In this document: positions 1 to 9,407 of the stretch, in pieces | How the letters are laid out: every line of letters begins with the position of its first letter | Position numbering within the stretch: the first letter of the stretch is position 1 | Made by a program: the position numbers and the translations under genes | The notes under the pieces: model-generated | What the model was told of the DNA's origin: nothing | The model's database searches: none | Seen by the model: only the letters and a program-made list of their open reading frames with translations | Source: Aurantimonas coralicida | Lineage (GTDB): Bacteria; Pseudomonadota; Alphaproteobacteria; Rhizobiales; Rhizobiaceae | Direction of reading: 5' to 3' | Assembly (NCBI GenBank): GCA_011050685.1 | Contig: DRFF01000112.1 | Location: forward strand, 1 to 36,782 | Length of the DNA stretch: 36,782 nt

Positions 1-813
1 GACGGTGACGAGGACGCTGTCGGCGCCGATCCGGCGCTCCGAGCCGTCGGCCAGTTCGACCAGAAGGTCGCCATCCCCGCCGGCAAGCCCCTTCGCCTTG
101 GCGCCGGTCAGGATGTCGACGCCGAGGGCCTCGAGCCGCGCGCGCACCGGCCGCACCAGATCGGCGTCGTAGGTCGGCAGGATGCGGTCCGTCGCCTCGA
201 CGATCGTCACCGTCGATCCGGCCTTGGCGAAGGCCGTGCCCAGCTCAAGGCCGATATAGCCGCCGCCGACGACAGCCAGCCGTTTGGGCGGCGCGGAGAG
301 GCTCAGCGCCTCCTCCGAGGACATCACCTTGCCGCCGAAGGGCAGCATCGGCAGTTCGACGGGGGCCGATCCGGTGGCGATGATGATGTTGTCGGCAACG
401 ATGCGCTGAACACTGGTCTCGCTGGTCACCTCCACGGTCTTGCCGTCGAGAAAGCGGGCGCGGCCAGGAACGAGCTTGACCCGCGCCTTCTTGAGGAGGC
501 CGGTGACGCCATTGGTCAATCGGTTGACGATGCCGTCCTTCCAGCCGACGATTTCGGCCCAGTCGAGGTTTGGCTCGGACGCCGAAATGCCGGGAATGCC
601 GCGCTTCGCAGCGGCCTCGCGCATCGCGAAAAATTCGTCGGCGGCGTGGATCAGAGCCTTCGACGGGATACAGCCAATGTTGAGGCAGGTGCCGCCCGGC
701 TTGCGATCGTCGACGATGACGGTGTCGAGGCCGAGCTGGCCGGCGCGGATCGCGGCGACATAGCCGCCCGGACCGGCGCCGATGACGAGAAGCTGGCAGG
801 AGATGTCGGCCAT
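1..813 (-). CDS. lpdA: Dihydrolipoyl dehydrogenase (E3), 3' end outside the window
   Basis: FAD-dependent E3 of a 2-oxoacid dehydrogenase complex; it reoxidises the dihydrolipoyl group of E2 and passes electrons to NAD+. The first 271 codons are present and the frame is still open at position 1, so the C-terminal dimerisation domain is missing from the window. Seen: an N-terminal FAD-binding GAGPGG (residues 12-17), the redox disulfide CLNIGC (C43 and C48), and a second Rossmann motif VGGGYIG followed by an acidic residue that fits NAD+. The ATG at 813 lies two bases after the E2 stop and has a GAGGAGGGG ribosome site. As the last gene of the bkd operon it is probably the E3 dedicated to the branched-chain complex; a generic Lpd shared with other complexes cannot be excluded. 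Confidence 0.93.
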   Translation of the reverse strand, partial: MADISCQLLVIGAGPGGYVAAIRAGQLGLDTVIVDDRKPGGTCLNIGCIPSKALIHAADEFFAMREAAAKRGIPGISASEPNLDWAEIVGWKDGIVNRLTNGVTGLLKKARVKLVPGRARFLDGKTVEVTSETSVQRIVADNIIIATGSAPVELPMLPFGGKVMSSEEALSLSAPPKRLAVVGGGYIGLELGTAFAKAGSTVTIVEATDRILPTYDADLVRPVRARLEALGVDILTGAKAKGLAGGDGDLLVELADGSERRIGADSVLVTV

Positions 814-815
814 GG

Positions 816-2156
816 TCAGCGCCCCTCCTCGACGAAGATCATCGCCGGGTTTTCCAACAGCGCCTTGATGCGCTGGACGAAGCGGGCGGCGTCCCAGCCG
901 TCGATCACCCGGTGGTCGAAGCTCGACGACAGGTTCATCCGCTTGCGGGGAATAAACCGGCTGCCGTCCCAGACCGGGCGAATTTCCATCTTGTTGACGC
1001 CGACGATGGCGACTTCCGGGTGATTGATCACCGGCGTCGTCACGATGCCGCCCAGCGCCCCGAGCGAGGTGATGGTGATGGTCGAGCCGGAGAGCTCCTC
1101 GCGCTTGGCGGAGCCGGTCTTCGCCGCCTCGCCGAGCCGTGCCACTTCGGCAGCGCAGCCCCAGATGTCGCGCGCCTCGGCATGGCGCACGACCGGCACG
1201 ACGAGGCCGGAATCGGTCTGCGCGGCGATGCCGATATGCACGCCGCCATGCTGATGAAGAACGCCGGCTTCGTCGTCATAGAGCGCGTTCAGCGCTGGCT
1301 GGTCGCGGATGGCGATCACCATGGCCCGCATCAGGAACGGCAGCAGCGTCAGTTTCGGTCGCCCCTCGCCCTGGCTCTCGTGACGGTCGCGATTGAGGGC
1401 GGCGCGCAGCTCTTCCAGCGCCTCGACGTCGATCTCCTCGACATAGGTGATATGGGCGATGCGGCTTTTGGCCAACGCCATCTTCTCGGCGATCTTGCGC
1501 CGCAGCCCGACGATCCTGACGTCGGTGACGGAGGTGTCGGCGACGAGCCCACGCGCCGCCGACGGCGCAGCGCCGCCGTCGAGATACGCGTCGAGATCGG
1601 TCTGCGAAATGCGCCCGGCCGGGCCGGAGCCGGCGACGCGGCGCAGATCGACGCCCGCCCCCATAGCGCGGCGCCGAACGGCGGGCGATGCCAGCGGTTT
1701 TTCGCCCGGCTTGCGGGGTGGGCCGCCTGCGCCCGCCGCCCCAGGATTTGTCGTCGGGCGGGCCGCCTTTTCGGCAAGCTGGTCAATGTTCTGGCTTGCC
1801 GTCTTGCCGTCGTCCGCATCCGACGCACCGGTTTTTGGCGGCGCTTGCGGTTCGTCGCCGGTTTTTTCCGCCCCCTCCGACGGGTCTTCGTCGGGTTCAT
1901 TGGTGCCGCCCTCTCCCGCGACCTCCAGCTTGACCAGTGCCGAGCCAACGGCGAGCGTGTCGCCGACCTCGCCGCCGAGCCACTTGACCGTGCCTTCCAC
2001 AGGCGATGGGACGTCGACCGTCGCCTTGTCGGTCATCACCGCGGCGAGGATCATGTCCTCCTGGACCGGATCGCCGATCGCAACATGCCATTCGACGAGT
2101 TCGGCCTCGGCGACGCCCTCGCCGACATCCGGCAGCTTGATCGTGTAGGTGCCCAC
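816..2156 (-). CDS. bkdB: Branched-chain 2-oxoacid dehydrogenase E2 (dihydrolipoyl acyltransferase)
   Basis: E2 core of the branched-chain 2-oxoacid dehydrogenase complex; it moves the acyl group from E1 through lipoyl-lysine to CoA. The 446-residue product has one lipoyl domain (about 1-75; lipoyl lysine K44 in TDKATV), a Pro/Ala/Lys-rich linker (about 80-150), a peripheral-subunit-binding domain (about 155-190, ASPAVRRRA and GRISQTDLDAYL), then the acyltransferase domain ending with the catalytic DHRVIDG. A longer open frame reaches 2366, but it only reads E1beta out of frame. I place the start at the GTG at 2156 because the product then begins directly with the lipoyl fold and a GGAGGG ribosome site lies six bases upstream, inside the end of the E1beta gene. 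The start overlaps the upstream gene closely, suggesting translational coupling. Confidence 0.92.
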   Translation of the reverse strand: MGTYTIKLPDVGEGVAEAELVEWHVAIGDPVQEDMILAAVMTDKATVDVPSPVEGTVKWLGGEVGDTLAVGSALVKLEVAGEGGTNEPDEDPSEGAEKTGDEPQAPPKTGASDADDGKTASQNIDQLAEKAARPTTNPGAAGAGGPPRKPGEKPLASPAVRRRAMGAGVDLRRVAGSGPAGRISQTDLDAYLDGGAAPSAARGLVADTSVTDVRIVGLRRKIAEKMALAKSRIAHITYVEEIDVEALEELRAALNRDRHESQGEGRPKLTLLPFLMRAMVIAIRDQPALNALYDDEAGVLHQHGGVHIGIAAQTDSGLVVPVVRHAEARDIWGCAAEVARLGEAAKTGSAKREELSGSTITITSLGALGGIVTTPVINHPEVAIVGVNKMEIRPVWDGSRFIPRKRMNLSSSFDHRVIDGWDAARFVQRIKALLENPAMIFVEEGR

Positions 2157-2158
2157 CG

Positions 2159-3172
2159 TCAGCCCTCCATCACCCGCTTGAGGGCGCCGCCGACCCGCGC
2201 CGGACCGGGGAAATAGTCCCACTCCTGCGCGTGCGGATAAGGCGTATCCCACCCGGCGACGCGCAGGATCGGAGCTTCGAGGTGATAGAAGCACGCCTCC
2301 TCGACCAGCGCGCAGAGTTCGGCGCCGAAGCCCGAGGTCATGGTCGCCTCGTGGACGACGACGCAACGGCCGGTCTTCTTCACCGAGGCCTCGATCAGCT
2401 CCAGATCGAGCGGCACGAGAGTCCTGAGATCGATGATTTCGGCGTCGACCTCGGTCATCCGCGCCGCTTCTTCCGCGACATGCACCATGGTGCCGTAGGC
2501 CAGAACGGTGACGGCGGCGCCCTCCCGTCTGATAACCCCCTGGCCGAGCGGCACGATGTAGCGACCCTCCGGAACCTCGCCGAGCGGATGCTTCGACCAG
2601 GGCGTGATCGGCTTGTCGTGGTGGCCGTCGAAGGGGCCGTTGTAGAGTCGTTTCGGCTCCAGGAAGATCACCGGGTCATTGTCCTCGATCGCCGCGATCA
2701 ACAGCCCCTTGGCATCATAGGGGTTGGAGGGGACGACGGTCTTCAGCCCGGAAACGTGGGTGAACAAGGCTTCCGGCGACTGCGAATGGGTCTGACCGCC
2801 GAAGATGCCGCCACCGGTCGGCATTCTGACGACGAGCGGAGCGGTGAAGTCGTTGGCCGAGCGATAGCGCAGCCGCGCCGCCTCCGAAACGATCTGGTCG
2901 TAGGCGGGATAGACGTAATCGGCGAACTGCATCTCGACGACCGGGCGAAGACCGTAGGCGGCCATGCCGATCGCCGTGCCGACGATGCCGCTTTCGTTGA
3001 TCGGCGCGTCGAAGCAGCGGTTCTTGCCGAAGCGCTCCTGCAACCCGGCCGTGCAGCGAAACACGCCGCCGAAATAGCCAACATCCTCGCCATAGACGAC
3101 GACGTTGGGGTCTTCTTCCATCTTCACCGCGTGAGCGTCGCGGATCGCCTCGATCATGGTCATGCGCGGCAT
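2159..3172 (-). CDS. bkdA2: Branched-chain 2-oxoacid dehydrogenase E1 beta subunit
   Basis: Beta chain of the thiamine-diphosphate E1 component (3-methyl-2-oxobutanoate dehydrogenase); with E1alpha it decarboxylates the oxo acids from valine, leucine and isoleucine. The product is 337 residues, normal for the family, and shows the transketolase central domain (GEDVGYFGGVFRCT, INESGIVGTAIGMA, MPTGGGIFGGQTHSQSPEA) and the C-terminal domain (VTVLAYGTMVHVAEEAA, DLRTLVPLD). Its last codons contain the ribosome site of the E2 gene. It is separated from E1alpha by 229 bases holding a palindromic element, unlike the tight joins elsewhere in the operon, so its level could be set partly by RNA processing there. 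Confidence 0.95.
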   Translation of the reverse strand: MPRMTMIEAIRDAHAVKMEEDPNVVVYGEDVGYFGGVFRCTAGLQERFGKNRCFDAPINESGIVGTAIGMAAYGLRPVVEMQFADYVYPAYDQIVSEAARLRYRSANDFTAPLVVRMPTGGGIFGGQTHSQSPEALFTHVSGLKTVVPSNPYDAKGLLIAAIEDNDPVIFLEPKRLYNGPFDGHHDKPITPWSKHPLGEVPEGRYIVPLGQGVIRREGAAVTVLAYGTMVHVAEEAARMTEVDAEIIDLRTLVPLDLELIEASVKKTGRCVVVHEATMTSGFGAELCALVEEACFYHLEAPILRVAGWDTPYPHAQEWDYFPGPARVGGALKRVMEG

Positions 3173-3220
3173 CAGGCGAGACTCCGCGTTGTGCGATGCG
3201 AGGCGTCATCCATATCGGCT

Positions 3221-3361
3221 TCGTCATCCCGGCCCCCGAGCCCGGATCCATGCCAAGCCACGGCAGCCGCCGGGACGGTGGAGGAAAAGCAATCTCCGAT
3301 CCAACGATTTTGCTGCGTTGGACGACTTGGAGTGGATCCCGGCTCAAGGCCGGGATGACGA
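3221..3361. repeat. Palindromic intergenic element between the two E1 genes
   Basis: Two roughly 30-base arms, 3221-3250 and 3333-3361, are inverted copies of each other with few mismatches (TCGTCATCCCGGCC against GGCCGGGATGACGA at the outer ends, CCGGATCCA against TGGATCCCGG inside). The right arm is itself a hairpin (ATCCCGGC, four-base loop, GCCGGGAT). The central 82 bases have no recognised content. The style, with outer TCATCCCGG and inner GGATCCA, resembles short palindromic repeats scattered in alphaproteobacterial genomes; that match is from memory and not searched. In the bkd transcript it would form a long stem between E1alpha and E1beta. Confidence 0.7.
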
Positions 3362-3401
3362 GGTTGGAAGTGCGGCGTCCAATTCTGCAAGGTCTCCATC
3401 C

Positions 3402-4688
<1,287 letters not shown>

Positions 4689-4735
4689 CTAACGGGATTG
4701 GATCGGGAGGAAAGCCATGCAGGCCGCCGTCGCGG

Positions 4736-4894
4736 TTATTCAGGCCGGATCAGCACCGCGAGGCTGAACAGCACCAGTGCGACGGCCGCGATTTTCCAGA
4801 AGTCGCCACGCTTTTTCAGCCCCGGCAGGCCGAAGGGCTTGATCAGGTGTGCCCCCATCAGAATCACGAACAGGAGAGAAAACAGCTTGCTCAT
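4736..4894 (-). CDS. Micro-membrane protein with two helices, function unknown
   Basis: A 52-residue, very hydrophobic product starting MSKLFSLLFVILMG and ending AVLIRPE. Two predicted membrane segments (about residues 3-18 and 30-47) flank a short polar loop (KPFGLPGLKKRGDFWK). An upstream in-frame ATG at 4921 would add nine residues; I prefer 4894 because the product then begins like a membrane hairpin, but neither start has a strong ribosome site. It lies 50 to 25 bases downstream of the anti-sigma gene on the same strand and could be its third cistron. The composition is clearly protein-like and I recall similar tiny proteins in Rhizobiales, but I cannot name a family. Confidence 0.6.
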   Translation of the reverse strand: MSKLFSLLFVILMGAHLIKPFGLPGLKKRGDFWKIAAVALVLFSLAVLIRPE

Positions 4895-4945
4895 CGCCAG
4901 AGCCAGTAGTGCATCCGGCATGCTGGCGCTACCGGACGCGGATGG

Positions 4946-5671
4946 TCAGATCGAATGCAACGCGCCCGACGCGACGACCGGCCCGGTCGGAAGGCCGGTT
5001 GGCGAGCCGCCTTCCGGCTCCATCGAGACCGCCAGCGCGGTCTCCGGAGCGTCGAGTTCGCCGCCCTTGAGCACCACCCGCAGCGGCCGTTCCATGGTGA
5101 TCAGCCCGAGCGATTGTGGTGCCCCACCGCCGGCCGGCAGCAGCCACAATTCCGGCACGCGGCCGGGTTCGGTGGCACCGGCGACCGGAATCAACGTCGC
5201 CGTCGCGGTGTTCATGTCGATTACCACCGTGACCAGCGGCGTGCCGGTATCGGAGGCGAGCGTCGCCGTCAGGGTTCCGTCCGTAGCGACTGGCGCGCCG
5301 AGGTCTTGCCCCGCGACAAAGATCAAAGCGGCGAGGCTCGCCGCCGCGAGCCCCATCGCGCCGATGCCGAGCCATTGCCAGATCGCGGAAACCCGGCGGC
5401 CCTTTGGCCCGGAACGCTCCGCCGGCCGGCGGGTGATGCGGTCGAGATCGGCGGCGATTCGCGGCCAAATTCCAACCAGCGGCTCCACGGGCGGAACGGC
5501 AGCGGCCAATGGCCCGAGGCGCTCGGCCCAGGCGTCGATCTCGGCGGCGAAGGCCGGATCTTTCGCGGCGCGGCGCTCGACCGACCGGCGCGTCGAACCG
5601 TCCAGCACGCCGAGCACATACTCGGCGGCCAGATCCGCGTCGTGCCGTTCCTGATCGAGCGACGAACTCAT
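4946..5671 (-). CDS. Anti-sigma factor, RskA type
   Basis: Membrane-bound inhibitor of the ECF sigma factor encoded just upstream. The 241-residue product has a cytoplasmic N-terminal anti-sigma domain (about 1-75, with AAEYVLGVLDGSTRR and WAERLGPLAA), one membrane helix (about 98-118, IGAMGLAAASLAALIFVAG) and an outer RskA (anti-sigma-K) domain with PELWLLPAGGGAPQSLG. I chose the ATG at 5671 because it overlaps the sigma stop as ATGA, the usual coupling of such pairs; an ATG at 5683 is possible but has its ribosome site too close. By family knowledge, the signal is expected to cause proteolysis of the anti-sigma protein and free the sigma factor; the signal itself cannot be read from the sequence. 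Confidence 0.87.
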   Translation of the reverse strand: MSSSLDQERHDADLAAEYVLGVLDGSTRRSVERRAAKDPAFAAEIDAWAERLGPLAAAVPPVEPLVGIWPRIAADLDRITRRPAERSGPKGRRVSAIWQWLGIGAMGLAAASLAALIFVAGQDLGAPVATDGTLTATLASDTGTPLVTVVIDMNTATATLIPVAGATEPGRVPELWLLPAGGGAPQSLGLITMERPLRVVLKGGELDAPETALAVSMEPEGGSPTGLPTGPVVASGALHSI

Positions 5672-6234
5672 TGCGACAGGCATCCCTTCAACTTCATCAG
5701 GCCGCGCCGGATCACGCTTTTCATCGTTCCGAGCGGCACCTCGGCCCGCCGGGCGAGTTCGTCATAGGTCAAGCCACCGAAAAACGCCGCGGCGACCGCG
5801 TCCCGCGTCCGCTCGTCGAGTTCGCCGAGACAGGCGGCAAGTTGGCGGCCTTCGTCGGCGCGATGCAGCAATTCCAGCGCGTCCGGATTTTTGTCCGCAA
5901 CGTCCACCGCCTCGTCGACCGATTTGTCATAGGCGCGCGGGCCGATCTGGCGCAGCCGGTCGATGGACCGGTTGCGGGCAATCGTCGCCATCCAGGTGAT
6001 CGGGCTCGCCCGACCGGGGTCGAAGCTGCCCGCCCGATTCCATACGGTCAGATAAACGTCCTGCAACACATCCTCGGCCTCTTCGCGATTGCCCAAGATA
6101 CGCAAGCATATACCGAAAAGCTTCGCCGAGGTGCGATCGTAGACCTCGCGCAAGGCCGCCTTGTCGCCATCGGCGACGGCGCGCAGCCTGTCCACGAGAA
6201 AGGCACGGCCCTCGTCGGCACTCATTGAAGACAT
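5668..6234 (-). CDS. ECF RNA polymerase sigma factor (SigK/RpoE-like)
   Basis: Group 4 sigma-70 factor that redirects RNA polymerase to a small stress regulon. Region 2 is LFGICLRILGNREEAEDVLQ through ITWMATIARNRSIDRLR; region 4 is LDERTRDAVAAAFFGGLTYD through GTMKSVIRRGLMKLK, holding the helix-turn-helix. Length is about 188 residues from the ATG at 6234 (MSSMSADEGR); an ATG at 6225 and an in-frame extension to 6303 also exist, and the extension looks non-coding. It is coupled by ATGA to the RskA-type anti-sigma gene. The RskA partner places it near the SigK group. No promoter matching a known ECF consensus could be assigned with confidence between 6235 and 6342. Confidence 0.88.
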   Translation of the reverse strand: MSSMSADEGRAFLVDRLRAVADGDKAALREVYDRTSAKLFGICLRILGNREEAEDVLQDVYLTVWNRAGSFDPGRASPITWMATIARNRSIDRLRQIGPRAYDKSVDEAVDVADKNPDALELLHRADEGRQLAACLGELDERTRDAVAAAFFGGLTYDELARRAEVPLGTMKSVIRRGLMKLKGCLSQ

Positions 6235-6342
6235 GTGGCGGGGGCTTCCGTTCGCGCGCCGATCGTGGAGCATAGCCGAACAATGTCGCGACCGGAAAGT
6301 CAACGCGCCGGAGGTTCGACATTCCGTCGGGTGCGTCGCCCG

Positions 6343-7806
6343 TCAGTACGGCGACTCGGTGACGCCCATTTCGACATATACCGACTTGACCTGGCTGTAG
6401 TGCTCTAGGGCGGCGCGACCGTTTTCGCGGCCGAGGCCGGAGCGCTTGACGCCGCCGAAGGGCATTTCCACCGGCGTCAGATTGTAGGCGTTGATCCAGC
6501 AGGTGCCGGCCTGGAGCTTCGCCACCACCCGGTGTCCGCGCTGGATGTCCTTGGTGTAGACGCCGGCAGCCAGGCCAAATTCCGTGGCGTTGGCGCGCCG
6601 GATCGCCTCGGCCTCGTCGTCGAAGTCGAGAACGCACATCACCGGCCCGAAGATCTCCTCGCCGGCGATGCGCATGGCGTCGGCAACGTCGGTGAAGACG
6701 GTCGGCTCGACGAAGCTGCCGTCGGCAAAGCCCTCGACCGAGGCCGCGCGGCCGCCGCAGGCAAGCGTCGCGCCCTCTTGCCGGCCGATCTCCAGATAGG
6801 AGAGCACCTTGTCGAACTGGGCCCTGGAGACCAGCGGCCCGAGATCGGTATCCTCCTTCATCGGATCGCCGAGCTTGATCGCCTTCACGCGCTCGACCAG
6901 CTTTTCGACAAAGGCCGGCCGCACGGAGCGCTCGACGAAGACCCGGGTACCGTTGGAGCAGATCTGACCGGTCGAATAGAAATTGCCGAGGATCGCGCCG
7001 GAGACCGCGGCGTCGAGATCGGCGTCGGCGAAGACCAGGATCGGCGATTTGCCGCCGAGTTCGAGCGTCACATGCTTGGTCGTCGCGGAGGCGGCTTCCA
7101 TCACCCGCGCGCCGGTCGGCACCGAGCCGGTGATCGAGACCTTGGCGATCTTCTTGTGGCTTGCGAGCGCCGCGCCAACGGCGCCCAACCCTTGCACGAC
7201 GTTGAAGACGCCGGCCGGCACGCCCGCCTCCGTCAGGATCTCGGCGAGCTTCAGGGCCGAGAGCGGCGTTACCTCAGACGGCTTGAAGATCATCGCGTTG
7301 CCGCAGGCGAGCGCCGGGGCGGCCTTCCACGAGGCGATCTGGATCGGGTAGTTCCAGGCGCCGATGCCGGCGCAGATTCCCAGCGGTTCGCGCCGGGTAT
7401 AGGCGAAGGAGCCACCGAGATCGATGTATTCGCCGTTGATGTCGGCGGCGAGCGCGCCGAAATATTCGAGGCAGTCGGCACCGGAGGCGGCGTCCGCCAC
7501 CAGCGTCTCGGAGAGCGCCTTGCCGGTGTCGAGGGTCTCCAGTTCGGAAAGCTCGCGGTTGCGCTCGCGCATGATGCCGGCCGCCCGACGCAGGATGCGG
7601 CCGCGCTCGGCCCCCGTCATCGCCGCCCAGACCGCCTGCCCCCGCTCGGCCGCCTCCACCGCCCGCTCGATCAGCGCGGGCGTTGCGGCATGCAGCCGGG
7701 CGATGGTCTCGCCGGTGGCGGAATAGGTGCTGTCGAAGACCGCGCCGGCCTCGTCCTCGGCATAGCCGCCGTCGATATAGTGGGAAGCGGTTGGCTGGGC
7801 GCGCAT
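6343..7806 (-). CDS. betB: Betaine aldehyde dehydrogenase
   Basis: NAD(P)+-dependent oxidation of betaine aldehyde to the osmoprotectant glycine betaine. The 487-residue ALDH fold shows the NAD-binding [44 protein letters not shown], the general-base glutamate in TLELGGKSP and the nucleophilic cysteine in [13 protein letters not shown]. The [14 protein letters not shown] context and the C-terminal [21 protein letters not shown] are typical of BetB and separate it from generic aldehyde dehydrogenases. The ATG at 7806 has GAGGA nine bases upstream. betA, betI and betC are not adjacent, so choline oxidation must be encoded elsewhere or the enzyme may serve another aminoaldehyde. Confidence 0.92.
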   Translation of the reverse strand: MRAQPTASHYIDGGYAEDEAGAVFDSTYSATGETIARLHAATPALIERAVEAAERGQAVWAAMTGAERGRILRRAAGIMRERNRELSELETLDTGKALSETLVADAASGADCLEYFGALAADINGEYIDLGGSFAYTRREPLGICAGIGAWNYPIQIASWKAAPALACGNAMIFKPSEVTPLSALKLAEILTEAGVPAGVFNVVQGLGAVGAALASHKKIAKVSITGSVPTGARVMEAASATTKHVTLELGGKSPILVFADADLDAAVSGAILGNFYSTGQICSNGTRVFVERSVRPAFVEKLVERVKAIKLGDPMKEDTDLGPLVSRAQFDKVLSYLEIGRQEGATLACGGRAASVEGFADGSFVEPTVFTDVADAMRIAGEEIFGPVMCVLDFDDEAEAIRRANATEFGLAAGVYTKDIQRGHRVVAKLQAGTCWINAYNLTPVEMPFGGVKRSGLGRENGRAALEHYSQVKSVYVEMGVTESPY

Positions 7807-7858
7807 GGGCTGTGTCCTCTTCGTTGGTTGAACGGGTTCTAGCGGGGCGGACCCGTTT

Positions 7859-7944
7859 CGGCCACCGGAACAAGCCGATATTGAAAGCGGTGGCCGGCCC
7901 GCCTATTTGAGGCTCCGGGCCGAGGGAGCCCGCCGCTCGCGGGC
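7859..7944. other. Two inverted repeats in the betB upstream region
   Basis: The 261-base divergent region between betB and the next plus-strand gene holds a perfect 9-bp inverted repeat (CGGCCACCG at 7859-7867, CGGTGGCCG at 7888-7896, 20-base spacing) and a compact GC hairpin (GCCCGC at 7928-7933, GCGGGC at 7939-7944, five-base loop). Either could be an operator or RNA structure for one of the two diverging genes. No T-run follows and I recognise no riboswitch. Confidence 0.3.
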
Positions 7945-8067
7945 GAAAGCCTTTGGTGAATTCCCTTATCGAGCATCCGTGACGCCATCAGCGATGACAT
8001 GCGGCCGGACGGCAATCGCGAGCACCGAACCTTCGACGCCGCATGCGAAACCGCGAAAGGTACGCAG

Positions 8068-8502
8068 ATGACCGGCATGACCACATCCGTCAACGACTTC
8101 AAGGCCCAGGCCAAGCGCCTGAGGGCCGGCCTCGAGCAGGACGGCCATAGCCTCACCCACAGCGCCACGCTGGAACTCGTCGCCCGCCAGCACGGGTTTC
8201 GCGACTGGAACACGCTACACGCCTCGGCCGAGCGCAACCGGACTGTTGCCGATCTGCTGATCGGCTCGGCTGTCACCGGGCACTATCTTGGCCGGGAATT
8301 CACCGGCGAGCTGATCGCCTTGCAGCGACTGTCGAAGAGCGGCCGCTTTCGGGCGACCATCCAGTTCGACGCGCCCGTCGATGTCGTCGCCTTCGAGAGC
8401 TTTTCGGCCTTCCGGCGACGGGTGAGCGTCACGATCGATGCCAAGGGCGCGACCGTGGAGAAGACCTCCGACGGCCGGCCACATCTCGAACTGGCGCTCT
8501 AA
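8068..8502 (+). CDS. Glyoxalase-superfamily-type small protein, function unknown
   Basis: A 144-residue soluble protein. The N-terminal third (VNDFKAQAKRLRAGLEQDGH then SLTHSATLELVARQHGFRDWNTLHA) is the compact helical motif seen at the start of proteins annotated 'glyoxalase superfamily' in alphaproteobacteria (Pfam Glyoxalase_8, from memory). The C-terminal half (TGHYLGREFTGELIALQRLS and the following beta-rich stretch) has no recognised catalytic residues or metal ligands, so an enzymatic role is not claimed. The start at 8068 has GAAAGG about eight bases upstream; the earlier in-frame ATG at 7999 has no such support, and an ATG at 8077 is an alternative. It stands alone with no obvious operon partner. 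Confidence 0.72.
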   Translation: MTGMTTSVNDFKAQAKRLRAGLEQDGHSLTHSATLELVARQHGFRDWNTLHASAERNRTVADLLIGSAVTGHYLGREFTGELIALQRLSKSGRFRATIQFDAPVDVVAFESFSAFRRRVSVTIDAKGATVEKTSDGRPHLELAL

Positions 8503-8646
8503 GCGCATCTCAAGCAACGCGCCGGGCGGTGGCCTCTCCGCCCGGCGTCGCCGCCCCGACAACGGACCGTTCGCCGCAGCGGCGGAACCGGGGGATCGTC
8601 ATCCGGCTTCCTTGATGGATCGAATCTTTCGCGAAGGGACATGACC

Positions 8647-9012
8647 ATGACCGCCGACCTCGCCGAACGAACCAGAGAGCGCATCAGCATCGAGCCGGCC
8701 ACGGGGCCGGTGACCGTCACCTTCCACGGCGCTGTCATCGCCTCGGCCGACAACGCATTGGTGCTGAAGGAAACCGGTTACGACCCCGTCCACTACATTC
8801 CGAGGGACCGGGTGGAGATGGCGTTCCTGCATCCGACCGACCGCAGTACGACGTGTCCGTTCAAGGGCGAGGCGCGCTACTGGTCGATTTCCGCCGAGGG
8901 CACGGCAGCGGACAATGCGGTCTGGGCCTATGACAATCCGCATGACGGCGTCAGAGAGATCGCCGGCCATCTGGCGTTCGACAAGCGCTTCGTGACCATC
9001 GACGCGGCGTGA
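8647..9012 (+). CDS. DUF427 domain protein
   Basis: A 121-residue protein with the DUF427 (PF04248) pattern: NALVLKETGYDPVHYIPRDR, then VEMAFLHPTDRSTTCPFKGE and AVWAYDNPHDGVREIAGHLA. The family is widespread and small; its biochemical function is not established. The ribosome site AAGGGA at 8634-8639 gives good spacing for the ATG at 8647, whereas the ATG at 8641 would leave only one base, so I chose 8647. The stop codon is immediately adjacent to the stop of the convergent SelW-like gene, leaving no intergenic DNA. Confidence 0.85.
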   Translation: MTADLAERTRERISIEPATGPVTVTFHGAVIASADNALVLKETGYDPVHYIPRDRVEMAFLHPTDRSTTCPFKGEARYWSISAEGTAADNAVWAYDNPHDGVREIAGHLAFDKRFVTIDAA

Positions 9013-9300
9013 TCAGTGATCGTTGTGGCCGAGGTCGCGCGCCGGGTCGAGCCGGTCTCGCACGCGCTGCTTGAGGATCTTCGCGTCGGGAAACCCGCCA
9101 TCGGCCTTGCGCTCCCAGATCGTCGCGCCGTCGTAGCAAATTTCGAAGACGCCGCCCGTGCCCGGAACCAAGGCCACCTCACCAAGGTCTGACCCGAAGG
9201 TCGACAGAAGCTCCTGCGCCATCCAGGCGGCGCGGAGCAGCCATTGGCATTGCGTGCAATAGGTGATGGTTATTCGCGGGGCGGTGTTCGTCTCGCTCAT
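9013..9300 (-). CDS. SelT/SelW/SelH-family (Rdx) protein
   Basis: A 95-residue thioredoxin-like protein: ITITYCTQCQWLLRAAWMAQ carries the CxxC motif (CTQC, about residues 15-18) in the position where eukaryotic relatives have CxxU, followed by LGEVALVPGTGGVFEICYDG and WERKADGGFPDAKILKQRVR, the usual C-terminal pattern. The family is thought to be redox active, but the bacterial role is unproven. The start at 9300 (MSETNTAPR) fits the family length; a longer frame to 9375 adds 25 residues without family similarity. AGGA lies close upstream of the ATG. Its stop abuts the DUF427 stop exactly. Confidence 0.85.
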   Translation of the reverse strand: MSETNTAPRITITYCTQCQWLLRAAWMAQELLSTFGSDLGEVALVPGTGGVFEICYDGATIWERKADGGFPDAKILKQRVRDRLDPARDLGHNDH

Positions 9301-9407
9301 CGCTTCCTGGATTCCCTCACGCCCGGCAATGGACCACCGCATGTTAACGCCCCTTTGGTACCGACCGGTCCACACTTTAGCTTCCCGAGTCTGAACCGAC
9401 GGCCCTG

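Noticed and set aside
912-2216. 434-codon plus-strand frame over the E2 gene
   Set aside because: Mirror frame of the conserved E2 gene with no domain and no ribosome site.
7859-7944. Riboswitch in the betB leader
   Set aside because: Only simple hairpins are visible; none of the conserved riboswitch core sequences I know is present.
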